Source of the DNA: Cymodocea nodosa
Taxonomy: Eukaryota > Streptophyta > Magnoliopsida > Alismatales > Cymodoceaceae
Assembly: GCA_036874045.1 (NCBI GenBank)
Contig: JAZBRI010000011.1
Location: 11,352,501 to 11,416,500 of the forward strand
DNA: 64,000 bases
Direction of reading: 5' to 3'
Shown: piece by piece, positions 26,701-33,996 of the stretch
Position numbering within the stretch: position 1 is the stretch's first letter
Layout: every line of letters starts with the position of its first letter
Notes under the pieces: model-generated
Told to the model about the DNA's origin: nothing
The model's input: the letters and a program-made list of their open reading frames with translations, nothing else
Databases searched by the model: none
Program-made: the position numbers and the translations under genes

Positions 26701-29700
26701 TGGTATTAGAGCCGATGGTTCCGACCCTCCTTTCCTTCTTTTGGCAACGATTGATTGGACGTTTCTCTCTCTAGCAAAAGATGGTTCAGCTAGTCATATG
26801 TTCCTAACATTATCGTCTGTCTCATCTATCCACACTATTAATCATCTATGAGCTTGTTCGTATCTGTTGGCTTCACGAGTCGTGTTGTCTTTCCGTGTCG
26901 CATACTCGACAATGGAAGCTTCATGCGTTGCAGCAATTGCATGTCTTTGTCCGATTCTCGCATCTGCCTACACGTACTTGGATCGTTCACTTTGTTTATG
27001 TCTCTTGATAGGGTGCCATTTCAACAATAAAGATAGTGGTGTTGTGTCTATCCCCTACTTGTGTTGCTTGTCCCTTGCTCTTGCAAGGTGTGTCCACTAC
27101 ACTCAAGTCTTTTTTTGCTAAGATTATCTATTGACGATGACCTCATGAGATATATTCAATAAGAACTTCCCTAGAATTACAAAGAAACTTAATGGACTCA
27201 ATTACCTTTTATGAGCTTAAAGTTTTAAGATCATCCTTGAAGGTTATTGTAGGGAAGACCATTTATACAACTCTCCATTAGATGCCAAGGATGATACTTA
27301 CAAGGATTGAAAGGTAGATGATACTATCATTATATCTTAGATGCTCTCAAATATGGAGTTAACTATTGCATGTGGAGTTACCATGTTACGCCCCGCTAAG
27401 CAAATTTGGAACAATTTAAGGAAAAACTATGGTCACGACAAGAACATCACCAAAGTGTTTCAAGTGTATGAGTAGATTTTCAATTTGAAGCAAGATGACA
27501 AGACATGTCAGAATCATTATAGCATAGTGGAAGACAGCTATGGATGAGGAGATGAAGACTACTTTCTCGTGACATTTAGGATTTGGTCTCTTGCTAGTGG
27601 GTCTTCACTATCAAACATCATCCTAATGGTTCCATTGACAGGTGCAAAGCTCATCTAATGGCTTACAGGTTCTCCCAAGAGTTTGTGATTGACTACTTAG
27701 AAACATTTTCCCTAGTTGCCTGGCTCGACTTTGCTAGTTTGCCAACTTGATGTCAAAAATACTTTCTTATATGGTGACTTAGATGAATAGGTGTTCATGG
27801 AATAACCTCTAGGTTATGTTGCTCACAAGGAGTCATGTATATGCAAGTTGAAGAAAGTATTCTATGGTCTCAAACAAAGTCCTAGAGCCTAATTTGCCAA
27901 GTTCAACAGTGTTATGTGGAGTGATGGATTTGAAAGTTGTTGAGTTGATTATTTTGTGTTTATCAAGAAAACTTCTTGAGGTACTGTTATTCTTGCAGTT
28001 TACATTGATGATATACTACTCATTGGTGATGATCAATAAGGCATTGATGATACAAAAAGATTCTTGAACAAGTATTTTGCCATAAAAGATTTGGGTACTT
28101 CTTAATACTTCTTAGGAGTCGAGTTTGCTTACTCAAATGGGCAATTATTTATCTCACAATGGAAATATGTGTTAGACATGTTGAAAGAGACTAATCTTGA
28201 AGGATTCAAACTAGAGACAACTTTCATAGAACAAAATCATTCCTTTTATGATAATACTTCTCCACTTTTTGAAGACTTAAGGAGATATAGGTGAGTGGTG
28301 GGCAAACTCATATATCTAACTATTACAAGACTAGATATCACATTCATTGTAAACCTCTTAAGGTAGTTCATGCATGTACCAAGAGTTGTCCACTGGCAAG
28401 GTACTCTCAAGATTCTTGCTTACCTAAAGAGGCCTACTTAGATGTAGGATATGCAAGAGATAGACTTGACAAAAAATCCACCTTAAGCTACTGTACCTAT
28501 CTGAGAGGAAATCTTGTGACTTGACGCAATAAGAAGTAGAATATTGTGTTAAATTCAAGTGTAGAGGCAAAATATTGAGCTGTCTCAAATTGCCTCTAAG
28601 ATGATCTAGTTAAAGACTTTACTTCATGAGTTGGGAGTGGAAGTCTACACTCTCATGTCTATGTATTATGACAATTAAGTCATTATCTACATTACTAGCA
28701 ATTCTATTTTTCATGAAAGAACAAAATACATTGAGGTTGATTATCATTTCATTAGAGATAATGTGTTGAACAAAATCATCTCAACTCCTTTAAGATGTTT
28801 AGAAGATCAACTTGTAGATATCTTGACCAAAGGTCTTAGGTGCGGAAATTTTGATGTCTTATGTAACAAACTAGACATATTTGATATATATACTTTAGCT
28901 TAATGGAGAATATAAAGTAGTATGTAAGTAATAATGTACTTCTAGATCACTAACTTGTTATAGTGGTCCATCATGGATGTATATATGTGTAAGTCTATGT
29001 AATTTGTAACTAGATGAGATTGAATCAAGGGAATTAGGGATTCACTCAATTATTATAATTTGGATTGTTGTTTTTATTTTTTGTTATCTAATTGTTCTGA
29101 CCTATTTTCATGTTTATTTTGAACAAATGTATGATTCCTATCTTGGAAGGATTCTAAGAAGTGGGAGTCAAGCTAAATCTGATTTATCGTGTAATATTAA
29201 ATGAAGATATTTTCTTCCTTTTTAAGATTTTCCTTTTTGCCTTCAAGTCATTAATCAAACATGATTGTTAAGTTAGATTTCCATTGGCATATTGAATTTA
29301 TTTTAGTAATGGTATAACTAATAATGTTTTATAACATTTTACCTTTATAAAATTCATTTTAGTGGATATCTTGTAACTAGTTTGATAAGCATCCTTCATG
29401 GTCTATAATTAACACTGGCTTTCAAATTTATTGTCATGCTTTCATTTGTGGCTGTTTGCACAATTGATCTTATGAAGTCTACTTTGCATTGTGAATGTTG
29501 GAGTACAATATGTCATTGTTCCTTTTATTTTTTGCAGATGTTTAATGATAACTTGTTGAAAATCAATGTAAAAAAGTGCATACGTTTGGCAATCAAACTA
29601 CGAAAAAAGTACTACAAGGTATATTCTTAACGTTATCATCAATTGCACCTGAAATTTACTTTTGATTGGCTTTTTATGGTTAAGAAATGTGTAACTTTGA

Positions 29701-30165
29701 TTCTGAAATAACCATTGTGTGAAGTGTGATCAGAAATGTAGAAAACTTGGAATTGGAGGTCCCCGACCTAAAATGGGCTTAGACGTATGAAATACTGATT
29801 CCTTTACCGAACCAGAGAAAACTTGCCAGATTTGATTTCCATAGACAAATGTGGTACCAATTACCAACGAATGTAGACCTCTAAATTAGAGTTGTTTGAA
29901 CTAGACTTTATTGCACTCAAATTCCTGATAAATATGATGAGATATCTAGAATGAGAAAAATACTTTTATAGTATGTCCCTGATTTGTTGAAAGTAATAAA
30001 TTAATGAATTGTTTATAGTTGAATGGCTTACGAACTTCCACTTAAGAGTATTATCTTAATTCTTCATATTCTTAACAGCTAACGAGTTCTAACATGTTTT
30101 ATTTTTTAAATTCTTATAAGATACTGCAGATGAAGCATGCAAATATGGATACTTCTGAAACATGA
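2673..30165 (+). CDS. RabGAP/TBC-domain protein, ten coding exons, 665 aa
   Basis: The product is a TBC-type GTPase-activating protein that should speed GTP hydrolysis by Rab GTPases in membrane traffic. Coding exons are 2673-2798, 8062-8160, 8349-8452, 14181-14920, 15009-15131, 18632-18720, 18802-19002, 24767-25165, 29538-29618 and 30130-30165; all phases agree and every intron is GT-AG. The N-terminal TBC lobe (about residues 43-150) has the signature GVDPSIRPEVWEFLLGCY. An acidic, Ser/Asn-rich linker of about 190 residues follows. The catalytic lobe starts at residue 357 with VVDVVRTD (arginine finger R362) and GYCQG (glutamine finger Q397), so both catalytic residues are kept. This split layout matches the plant gyp1p-superfamily Rab-GAPs. 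The start ATG at 2673 (MSFDG) fits my memory of dicot relatives. The tiny last exon is the least certain part. Five introns are 3.5-5.8 kb and full of retroelements. Confidence 0.88.
4230..7290 (+). pseudogene. Copia retrotransposon pol relic in TBC intron 1
   Basis: Pieces of Copia pol appear in the right order and strand, broken by many stops and frameshifts. They are: gag-pre-integrase-like sequence near 4250-4500; the integrase start (SPFELVCYNIEGPT, GFRYFIIF) at 4510-4620; the integrase end (ERRDRDILDVT, MHVPKG) at 4815-4890; the post-integrase segment (VFRKAIIFIMCLLKDILHLL in another frame) near 5090-5190; the reverse transcriptase start (MDDEIQALSACSMWNLV) at 5573-5625; the active-site block VYVDDVLLI at 6257-6283; and RNase H remnants to about 7290. 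No LTRs were recognised. Much of the mid-RT is missing, so it is an old, internally deleted copy. Confidence 0.75.
6971..7077 (+). mobile_element. tRNA-derived SINE nested in the Copia relic
   Basis: The 107-bp insert holds an A-box-like TAGCTTAATCGGTTAGGA and a B-box-like GGTTTGAATCTTA, and ends in an A-rich tail. It is flanked by a perfect 12-bp duplication AATCTAATATTT at 6959-6970 and 7078-7089. The insert interrupts the Copia RNase H frame, which resumes after it, so the SINE is younger than the Copia element. Confidence 0.75.
8062..8160 (+). CDS. TBC gene coding exon 2 (residues 43-75)
   Basis: Acceptor TTTTACAG precedes GSKTLKPEKWQ, and donor GGG|GTATGT follows LKLIILG. This is the start of the N-terminal TBC lobe. 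Confidence 0.9.
8349..8452 (+). CDS. TBC gene coding exon 3 (residues 76-110)
   Basis: It encodes GVDPSIRPEVWEFLLGCY, the conserved PxxR-x-EVW block of TBC domains, and ends with two bases of an Arg codon at AG|GTATTG. Confidence 0.93.
9040..9430. repeat. ATTATA-rich low-complexity block in TBC intron 3
   Basis: Almost pure A/T sequence with repeated ATTAT, TAATATT and ATATTA words. No coding potential. Confidence 0.6.
9655..9881. repeat. Direct repeat copy 1 (about 220 bp)
   Basis: Runs from the TTGGGAAGAGAACAAA words through TATGTTAAGAG to TATTGACTGATGAACT. A near-identical copy lies at 10190-10411, and a shortened copy of its left part at about 10085-10165. Confidence 0.8.
10190..10411. 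repeat. Direct repeat copy 2 (about 220 bp)
   Basis: Second copy of the repeat at 9655-9881, same orientation, about 535 bp downstream. Its right end runs into the L1 endonuclease remnant. Confidence 0.8.
10430..10890 (-). pseudogene. L1-type LINE endonuclease remnant
   Basis: On the minus strand, ATG at 10887-10889 begins MNALCWNVR, the usual start of plant L1 ORF2 endonuclease. Further on come a HETK-like block and IMGDFN at about 10491-10508, the catalytic GDFN motif of the AP-endonuclease fold. Frameshifts and stops separate the blocks, and no reverse transcriptase follows here. This is a truncated, dead LINE piece in TBC intron 3. Confidence 0.7.
11211..11412. repeat. 68-bp tandem repeat, three copies
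   Basis: The unit beginning CAAGCCTTCAACTAGATCAT recurs at 11213, 11281 and 11349, a strict 68-bp period, with only a few substitutions. It lies next to the L1 remnant. Confidence 0.9.
11450..11745. repeat. Pair of about 100-bp direct repeats
   Basis: TATAAGGTTAAGTTTTCTTTCTTTTCTATTGA near 11500 and TATAAGGTTAGGTTCTCTTTCTTTTCTATTGA near 11675 have matching flanks, including AAAATTAATTAGT/AAAATAAATTGTC to their left. This looks like a diverged tandem pair. Confidence 0.5.
12786..13126. mobile_element. Putative Tourist/Harbinger-like MITE (341 bp)
   Basis: The left end reads GGCTTGGTTTGG. The right end, on the opposite strand, reads GAGCTCATTTGTTTC, an imperfect terminal inverted repeat of the GGCTTGTTTGG type. 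TTA flanks both ends (12783-12785 and 13127-13129), the expected target duplication of this superfamily. There is no coding capacity. Confidence 0.45.
14181..14920 (+). CDS. TBC gene coding exon 4 (residues 110-357), includes acidic linker
   Basis: The exon opens with RERYEDLIRECQ, then VGSKVMDVR, then a long Asp/Glu/Ser/Asn-rich linker, and ends at WLWTLHRI plus one base. I place the donor at 14920|GTAAAC because it joins directly to VVDVVRTD as in relatives and leaves a usable 88-bp intron. The frame stays open for some 70 bases past this point, but reading on would leave an intron too short to splice. Confidence 0.88.
15009..15131 (+). CDS. TBC gene coding exon 5 (residues 357-398), catalytic fingers
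   Basis: Acceptor GCTCCAG at 15008. It carries the arginine finger (R362 in VVRTD) and the glutamine finger (Q397 in GYCQ), and ends one base into a Gly codon at G|GTATAT. Confidence 0.93.
16004..18502. mobile_element. Possible MITE-like element split by an LTR element
   Basis: The left end GGTTCTGTTTGTTTCAGATT at about 16004 resembles the reverse complement of the right end (GGCTTTGTTTCATTTAGATT, ending about 18502). The two halves flank the LTR-like unit at 16152-18288. Evidence is limited to the end similarity. Confidence 0.3.
16152..18288 (-). mobile_element. Possible short-LTR retroelement, minus orientation
   Basis: Two diverged direct repeats of about 150-160 bp share ATATATAGAAGTTA, AAGA(A/T)GACAA and TGCATGTAA-type blocks, at 16152-16313 and 18139-18288. 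The right copy is bounded by TG...CA. Next to it, on the minus strand, lies ATGATATCAGAG, close to the initiator-Met tRNA primer site TGGTATCAGAG. The interior (about 1.8 kb) shows no pol motifs, so it would be a non-autonomous or decayed element. No polypurine tract was found, which weakens the call. Confidence 0.35.
18632..18720 (+). CDS. TBC gene coding exon 6 (residues 398-427)
   Basis: It encodes GMSDLLSPFIVLYEDNADAF, a hallmark block of the catalytic lobe, between acceptor TTCTAG and donor CTG|GTAAAA. Confidence 0.93.
18802..19002 (+). CDS. TBC gene coding exon 7 (residues 428-494)
   Basis: It encodes RENFQMEGPIGVMKQL through RMLLVLFRRELSFSEALRMW, the helical C-terminal part of the TBC fold. 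Acceptor TTGCAG, donor GAG|GTTTGT. Confidence 0.93.
19800..20065. repeat. Dispersed repeat copy (family also at 23860-24480)
   Basis: It contains ACTTGTAAGGAACATTCAATAG, CAAATGAAAACCATGACT and CACTATACAAGGATTAACAT blocks that recur, diverged and in varied order, at 23930-24060 and 24160-24480. Confidence 0.55.
20172..20790 (-). pseudogene. L1 LINE 3' end with RNase H remnant
   Basis: On the minus strand the sequence resembles the plant L1 C-terminal RNase H domain, with GGGCI and EVLAAFQESYGQINVVMVEP in the correct order. It finishes near an A-tract, seen as a run of T at about 20172-20181 on the plus strand. Several stops are present. Together with 22690-23700 it may be one LINE split by the AT-rich tandem repeats between them. 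Confidence 0.6.
20795..21480. repeat. About 302-bp AT-rich tandem repeat, 2.3 copies
   Basis: The block AGATATTAA-TATATTATAGAA-AAAAATTTATAATTTA starts at about 20800, 21102 and 21405. Each full unit also contains a GGGAA(A/G)GAAAAAAAGA stretch and CTCACAAACTTTATTTTCTA. The third copy is partial. Confidence 0.8.
22690..23700 (-). pseudogene. L1 LINE ORF2 C-terminal remnant (RT thumb and zf-RVT)
   Basis: Minus-strand pieces in order: GRVKHIYFVG and NYFPLELRSPF from the end of the reverse transcriptase; LPIHFMRTFDIPTGVIDRI; EEGGLANGRA, the usual EEGGLG block; then TRTSNGDLSLQSTWDTIKKR and WNKFISIKISFFLWRL, ending CKCCSFHQVDSEHHLWF. The last part is the zinc-binding zf-RVT region of plant L1 ORF2. 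Frameshifts and stops break the frame. The endonuclease and the catalytic core of the RT are missing. Confidence 0.75.
23930..24485. repeat. Diverged repeat array
   Basis: Units containing (T/C)ATGACTTG(A/T)A(A/T)GGA-ATTCAA and AAATGAAAACCATG(A/G)CTT recur at about 23991, 24254 and 24396. Two units also carry CTCCATCTTGATAGT. The same family lies at 19800-20065. Confidence 0.6.
24767..25165 (+). CDS. TBC gene coding exon 8 (residues 495-627)
   Basis: It begins MMWAADFVEG after acceptor TACCAG. A variable polar loop follows, then FCGLAKANFWARHHQ and the conserved LSVFCVAAILITNRQKI block, ending DDLIK at AAG|GTAGGC. Confidence 0.92.
25560..26600 (+). pseudogene. RTE-type LINE reverse transcriptase relic
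   Basis: The frame fragments resemble plant RTE-clade ORF2. CCMLFVDNIVLADKS at about 25835-25880 corresponds to the F-x-DD active-site region, with the second Asp of the pair changed to Asn. Next come FKLNRSKIKYMECRF, a diverged RYLGSII-like region, and RMDEMEEY. The sequence is AT-enriched and full of stops. It sits directly before the small Copia element in TBC intron 8. Confidence 0.65.
26612..26697 (+). repeat. 5' LTR of small Copia element
   Basis: 86 bp, TG...CA ends, followed within a few bases by the Met-tRNA primer site. Confidence 0.75.
28956..29048 (+). repeat. 3' LTR of small Copia element
   Basis: 93 bp. It matches the 5' copy apart from a few substitutions and a short indel. 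Confidence 0.75.
29538..29618 (+). CDS. TBC gene coding exon 9 (residues 628-654)
   Basis: It encodes MFNDNLLKINVKKCIRLAIK and ends KKYYK at AAG|GTATAT. This is the last helix of the TBC domain. Confidence 0.9.
30130..30165 (+). CDS. TBC gene coding exon 10 (last 11 residues)
   Basis: After acceptor ATACTGCAG the phase-0 frame reads MKHANMDTSET and stops at TGA. Short variable tails are normal in this family. Without splicing, exon 9 would instead run to a stop within four codons (VYS), so this exon is likely but not proven. Confidence 0.6.
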   Translation: MKHANMDTSET

Positions 30166-30258
30166 ACGTCAGCAGTGTAAATAGGGACAACACATTCCTT
30201 AAGGTAGCTCTATGTTAAAGAACAATTTTGACATGATCATGAGATTTACATATTTCAG

Positions 30259-30331
30259 TTTGGATGATGGTCAAGAAGCTGTGTAAACTTGATCTCCACC
30301 TATCTGCTTATTTGCTACAACTCTATGCAAG
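30259..30331 (+). other. Possible 3' UTR exon of the TBC gene
   Basis: A segment bounded by acceptor TATTTCAG and donor CAAG|GTAAAAG lies just after the stop codon. A further acceptor CTTGTGCAG at 30843-30851 precedes another exon-like segment to about 30970. The 3' UTR may therefore be spliced. Confidence 0.3.
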
Positions 30332-30969
30332 GTAAAAGATCATTACATTACATCTTTTATTTTATCTTTAGAATAAGGATCTGCAATTTGACATTCGATT
30401 GTTTTGTATAGTTGTGAAATCTTTATAAACATCTAATGATGTTAGGCATCAATTCATAATGTAGATTTGGAGCTCGGCCTTTTAGTTGAATGTGTTTATA
30501 TCTATCACAAACATGGATACATCATAAAATTGAAAAAGAAAAGTAGTCAACAGTTGATAATGTAATTGATTTTCTCTCGTTTTATAAAATTCTTGAGGGA
30601 AGAAAGTCTTGGTTCATCAAGCACAAACAGTCATTATCAAAAAATCATAAATTGAAAAAATCAAGAGCCCATAAAGTTTTTTAAATGGTGAATTCAAATA
30701 TCTATTACAGATTGAAAAACATCAATCTGCTTCCAAGTAAAAATTAACTCTTTCTCTGATTTGAGTACTAGTGGAAATAATAGTGTTCTTTTTTCATCAA
30801 ATAATTGTTTGCAGTTCATTTAGTCTTTTTTTCCTGGTGATTCTTGTGCAGAAACTTTGCATCACTTAACTGCAGGCAGCACTCTGTTAGCTTACTTGGA
30901 AACCAATCGACAGCTGGAATGGTTCACTGCTTTTTTGCTAATTTTTTTAGAATTTGTAGGCCAGTATTA

Positions 30970-32600
30970 ACGCAGTAACTCATATTCTTTCCTAAATTTG
31001 AAAGAAAAAATAGTTATCATTCCTACTTCAAGAAAAAAAAGAAGAAGGAATCATGAAACATTTATCATTAGAAATCATTTTTAAGAAAATTATTGTTTTT
31101 TTATTCTGGAAACAGTAGATTGTCTCTTTTTCTTTTGTGAACTGTGTGGTTTATGGTATCGAAACTTCGGTGATGAACATGAATTGGGATACTAGACGTT
31201 TAAAACGATAACCCAAACTCGATTTCAGTGTCTTGTTAATTAAAGGTGTTTTCTTATCTTATTGCATATGGTTAGTTAAACCATATAGCTTTTTCTCTGA
31301 TATTGCTATGCTAATCAATAAGGTATTTTTGTATTTAAAATTTTACACGACATATTGAGTTGAAATGTTGATAGAAAAAATGATTGATGTGCGTACACGT
31401 TCTGGCAAAGAATACGAGCATTATCACTTCATGATGACAAAGCAGACCTCGTTAGTATAGTGCATGACTACTGCTCTCATTAACACTAAGACGAATTCTA
31501 TTAGAATATACATGCAAATTTTAAACCAAATATATTTCTCAAAAAATATTTAAACCACACATCCCTAAAATGTTTATTTTTTTGGTTCTAATCCATATTG
31601 CTGTATTTGCATCATGTTTGTTAAACCGAACATATCCATTTTTATCTTAAAAGCATACATGGCAATCTACCAAGAATAATCATAATCATAAAAAAGGAAA
31701 GAAATGAAATACTACCAAAAAAATTTTAAGAACGTTTTGTTATGCTTATGATTGGATTAGCAATATGAGAACATACCCACCTACAATCTGCCAGTCGACT
31801 GTGATGTTGATATAAGATCCTCGAGTTCCTATGATTCTTAGGCCATAAGATATCATTGTATATAAATAGAAAATTGACTTCTAAAAGTTCTTGGGAGTAT
31901 TCGTTAATTTTAACCTTGATTTCTAAAACCAGGCTAGGCTCAAAATGTCGAGTAACCTTAGTTGTAATTTTTACATATTTAGTTATGCCTTTCGATTTAA
32001 CTGGTCATTCCTAATTTTCGATTAAAAATCACTATTCAAAAACGAAATATTAACAAAAATCATCATTTATAACGGTGATTTACTTTCTTGTTCATAGCCA
32101 TTCAAATCAAGGTAGTTTTCGTTTTCATTATTAAAGAGTAGTACCTGTTTAATAAAGATTTTTGGTTTAACTTTTTTTATTAGTCATTTCACACGTTTGA
32201 CGTTAATAAAATATTACTTTCGAAGAATGATAGCAAAATATCATTAGATTTAATAAACCAATCACTCACTTCAACAAGATATTTGCTTTAATCTGTAAAG
32301 TAGTCTGGATTGAAATTCTATCAGTGGGAACATTTATACCCCCGTTTGGTAAATAAGCTGATGCGAAGAATAGATGAAACAAAGTGTAATGATTTAAAAA
32401 TCATCAAAGAAATCAATCCTTTGATCTCAATAATTATCCATGAGAATTTAATTCCGTAAAAGCTTACCACAATATCAAACCTGAAAACTAGAACGCTACT
32501 GTTACGAAAAAGATGATAAATCACGATAGAAAAAATGGTAGCTTAATTCAAAATAACGAAAAAAAGCATTAAATTCTTCATCCGGCCTTTTCTTCCCTGA
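30970..32600. other. AT-rich intergenic DNA, no coding gene seen
   Basis: No supported gene on either strand. The right part (32300-32600) might be transcribed from the minus-strand promoter at 33055-33200, but nothing in it looks like a conserved protein. Confidence 0.4.
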
Positions 32601-33054
32601 TAAATCCATAATCACCGTCATATTATCCAAGCAAGCAAATTTACGATGTTATGTGTGATCAAAGTCGAAAGGAAAAGCGATTCAAAATAAAAAAGGCCGA
32701 GACAAACCCCTATACTCCAATCCGAAAGGAAAAAATCTCTCGTTTTGGGGACAAGAATGTGGCAGACTGTTCGAGGCCATCCTCGGGATAAGAAAGGAAG
32801 CCCGAGAGGCACGGAGAAGCTGCTCTCCTCGCCGTTTTCGCCAACCTTCAATGCAAAATGAACGCCATTTCACTAGACGATTTTGCTCTGCTAATTGGCT
32901 TTCACGATGAAACCAATGCAAAGAGAAAGACAAACAAAGGAAAAGAAAAAGGGAAGCAAAATAAAACTCAGAAGAAGAAAACGCGGAGCGATCGGATCCA
33001 GAAATGCGTTCCGGAAAGAACACGAGAGTGGTGGACGAGATGGTGTTGGTGTGG
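32600..33054 (-). other. Leader-like transcribed region behind the minus-strand promoter
   Basis: Going down the minus strand from the TATA box, the sequence is CT-rich and GC-richer than the surroundings, as in plant 5' leaders. The first ATG frames give short or unrecognised peptides (a 6-residue frame and a 32-residue frame MASNSLPHSC...). No downstream conserved coding exon was found before 30166. It may be a non-coding RNA, a lost gene's leader, or a gene whose exons I cannot recognise. Confidence 0.35.
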
Positions 33055-33200
33055 ATTTATATATATAGCAGGGGTCGGGAGAACCCTAGGTCGGATTTAG
33101 GGTTTACTTTGACGTGTGCGAAATTACTTTGATGTCCTTGGGGCGGAATCAGTTTATTCCTTGTGGGAATTTAAGCCCAAGTTCAAGAATAGGCCCAAAC
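33055..33200 (-). promoter_or_regulatory. Minus-strand promoter: TATA, telo boxes, site II
   Basis: On the minus strand, a TATA box (TATATATATAAA, 33055-33067) is preceded by telo-box motifs: AACCCTA in GTAAACCCTAAATCC at about 33097-33108, and CCTAGGGTT at 33081-33090. A site II-type GGGCC motif lies at about 33190-33205. Telo box plus site II is the usual combination in plant genes for ribosomal and other translation or growth functions. Confidence 0.55.
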
Positions 33201-33364
33201 CCAGGTTGATGTTCCTCATAACGTGACGCTCACGTGCCTCTCCCCTGAAGATCCTTCCAAGTTCGATGATGCCAAGGAGAATATTGATTTCCTCACTCCT
33301 TTCTTTTTAAGCAATGAAAATACTTTTATCATTATTTTTAACAATATGATAATATTTTTAGAAT

Positions 33365-33444
33365 TTGAATTCAATTGATTAGGAGTAATGATACTTAATG
33401 ATTCGAATCTTAATGAATGCAAAAATTATAATTATCAGAAAAAG
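33365..33444 (+). mobile_element. Truncated SINE, same family as 6971-7077
   Basis: It has CAATTGATTAGGAGTAATG for the A-box region and GATTCGAATCTTAATGAA for the B-box region, followed by a TTATCAGAAAAAG tail resembling the 6971-7077 copy. The spacing is shorter. No clear target duplication was found. Confidence 0.45.
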
Positions 33445-33722
33445 TGAACTTAATATCTCTTTCTTTAAAATACAAAAACAGTTGTGACTTTTTCATATTT
33501 CTAACCCGTAGTTTCTTTGACTTGTATTTAAAAATCGTACGTAACCATAGAGTATTGAGATAAACAGATACGGTTAAGGGATATGCTGCGGTGGCTCAAA
33601 TATTCTTGGGCAGAGAAATTGACGCATGGCCAATCTAGTAACCATCCAATGACATCCCACCACGTGTCCACCCTGGACCCCACTCTATCTACACCAGATT
33701 TCACAGGTATTCATTTGGCCCT

Positions 33723-33808
33723 ACAAAAAAAAAAAAAAAACTCGGAGGAAAATGGAAAGAAAGAAGGAAAGAAAGAAGGAAAGAAAGAAAGAAAGAAAAG
33801 GAAGGGCC
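33723..33808. repeat. A-tract and (GAAA)n/(GAAG)n microsatellite
   Basis: A run of A at about 33725-33740 is followed, after a short spacer, by GAAAGAAGGAAA repeats to 33805. It lies just upstream of, or inside, the 5' leader of the lumen-protein gene. Confidence 0.9.
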
Positions 33809-33871
33809 ATCCTCAGACTATCTTGGTTCTCGACTCCTCTTGGCAAATTTTCACTTTGATGCCAAGGATTG

Positions 33872-33996
33872 ATGGCTCACATACTAGCGCAGACGACTGC
33901 CCCAGTCCCTCCCACTCTTCCACGGAAGAACCCAAAGTCTCAGCTTCCTTCATCAGTTCCAGGGATTGGGGTTTCCACCACAAGCAGCGGTAGGAG
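33872..33996 (+). CDS. Lumen-protein gene exon 1 (transit peptide)
   Basis: ATG in good context (GATTGATGGCT). It encodes residues 1-41 plus two bases of Arg42, with a strong donor GAG|GTAAGT. Confidence 0.7.

Larger units (their letters stand above)
26612..29048 (+). mobile_element. Small decayed Copia element with 86-93 bp LTRs
   Basis: Two short direct repeats bound the element, 26612-26697 and 28956-29048, both starting TGTTATAGTGGTCCATCAT and ending TTCACTCA. The left repeat is followed by TGGTATTAGAGC at 26701-26712, a primer site for initiator Met-tRNA. The interior holds a gag fragment (27280-27540), then RT start blocks (WWVFTIKHHPNGSIDRCKAH), LKQSPRA, VYIDDILLIGDD at about 28000-28035, and weak RNase H remnants. 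Protease and integrase are absent, so about half of the internal region is lost. Stops are frequent. The expected 5-bp target duplication is not clear. Confidence 0.75.

Noticed and set aside
26607..29053. TAACT as target duplication of the small Copia element
   Set aside because: It precedes both LTRs and does not flank the element on the right, so it is not a target duplication.
29619..29630. TBC stop directly after exon 9 (VYS)
   Set aside because: A good donor AAG|GTATAT and a downstream in-phase exon make splicing more likely, though retention is possible.
32618..33023. Minus-strand open frames of 77 and 113 codons
   Set aside because: They overlap the leader-like region after the TATA box, resemble no family, and the longer one starts close to the inferred transcription start. 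Treated as leader.
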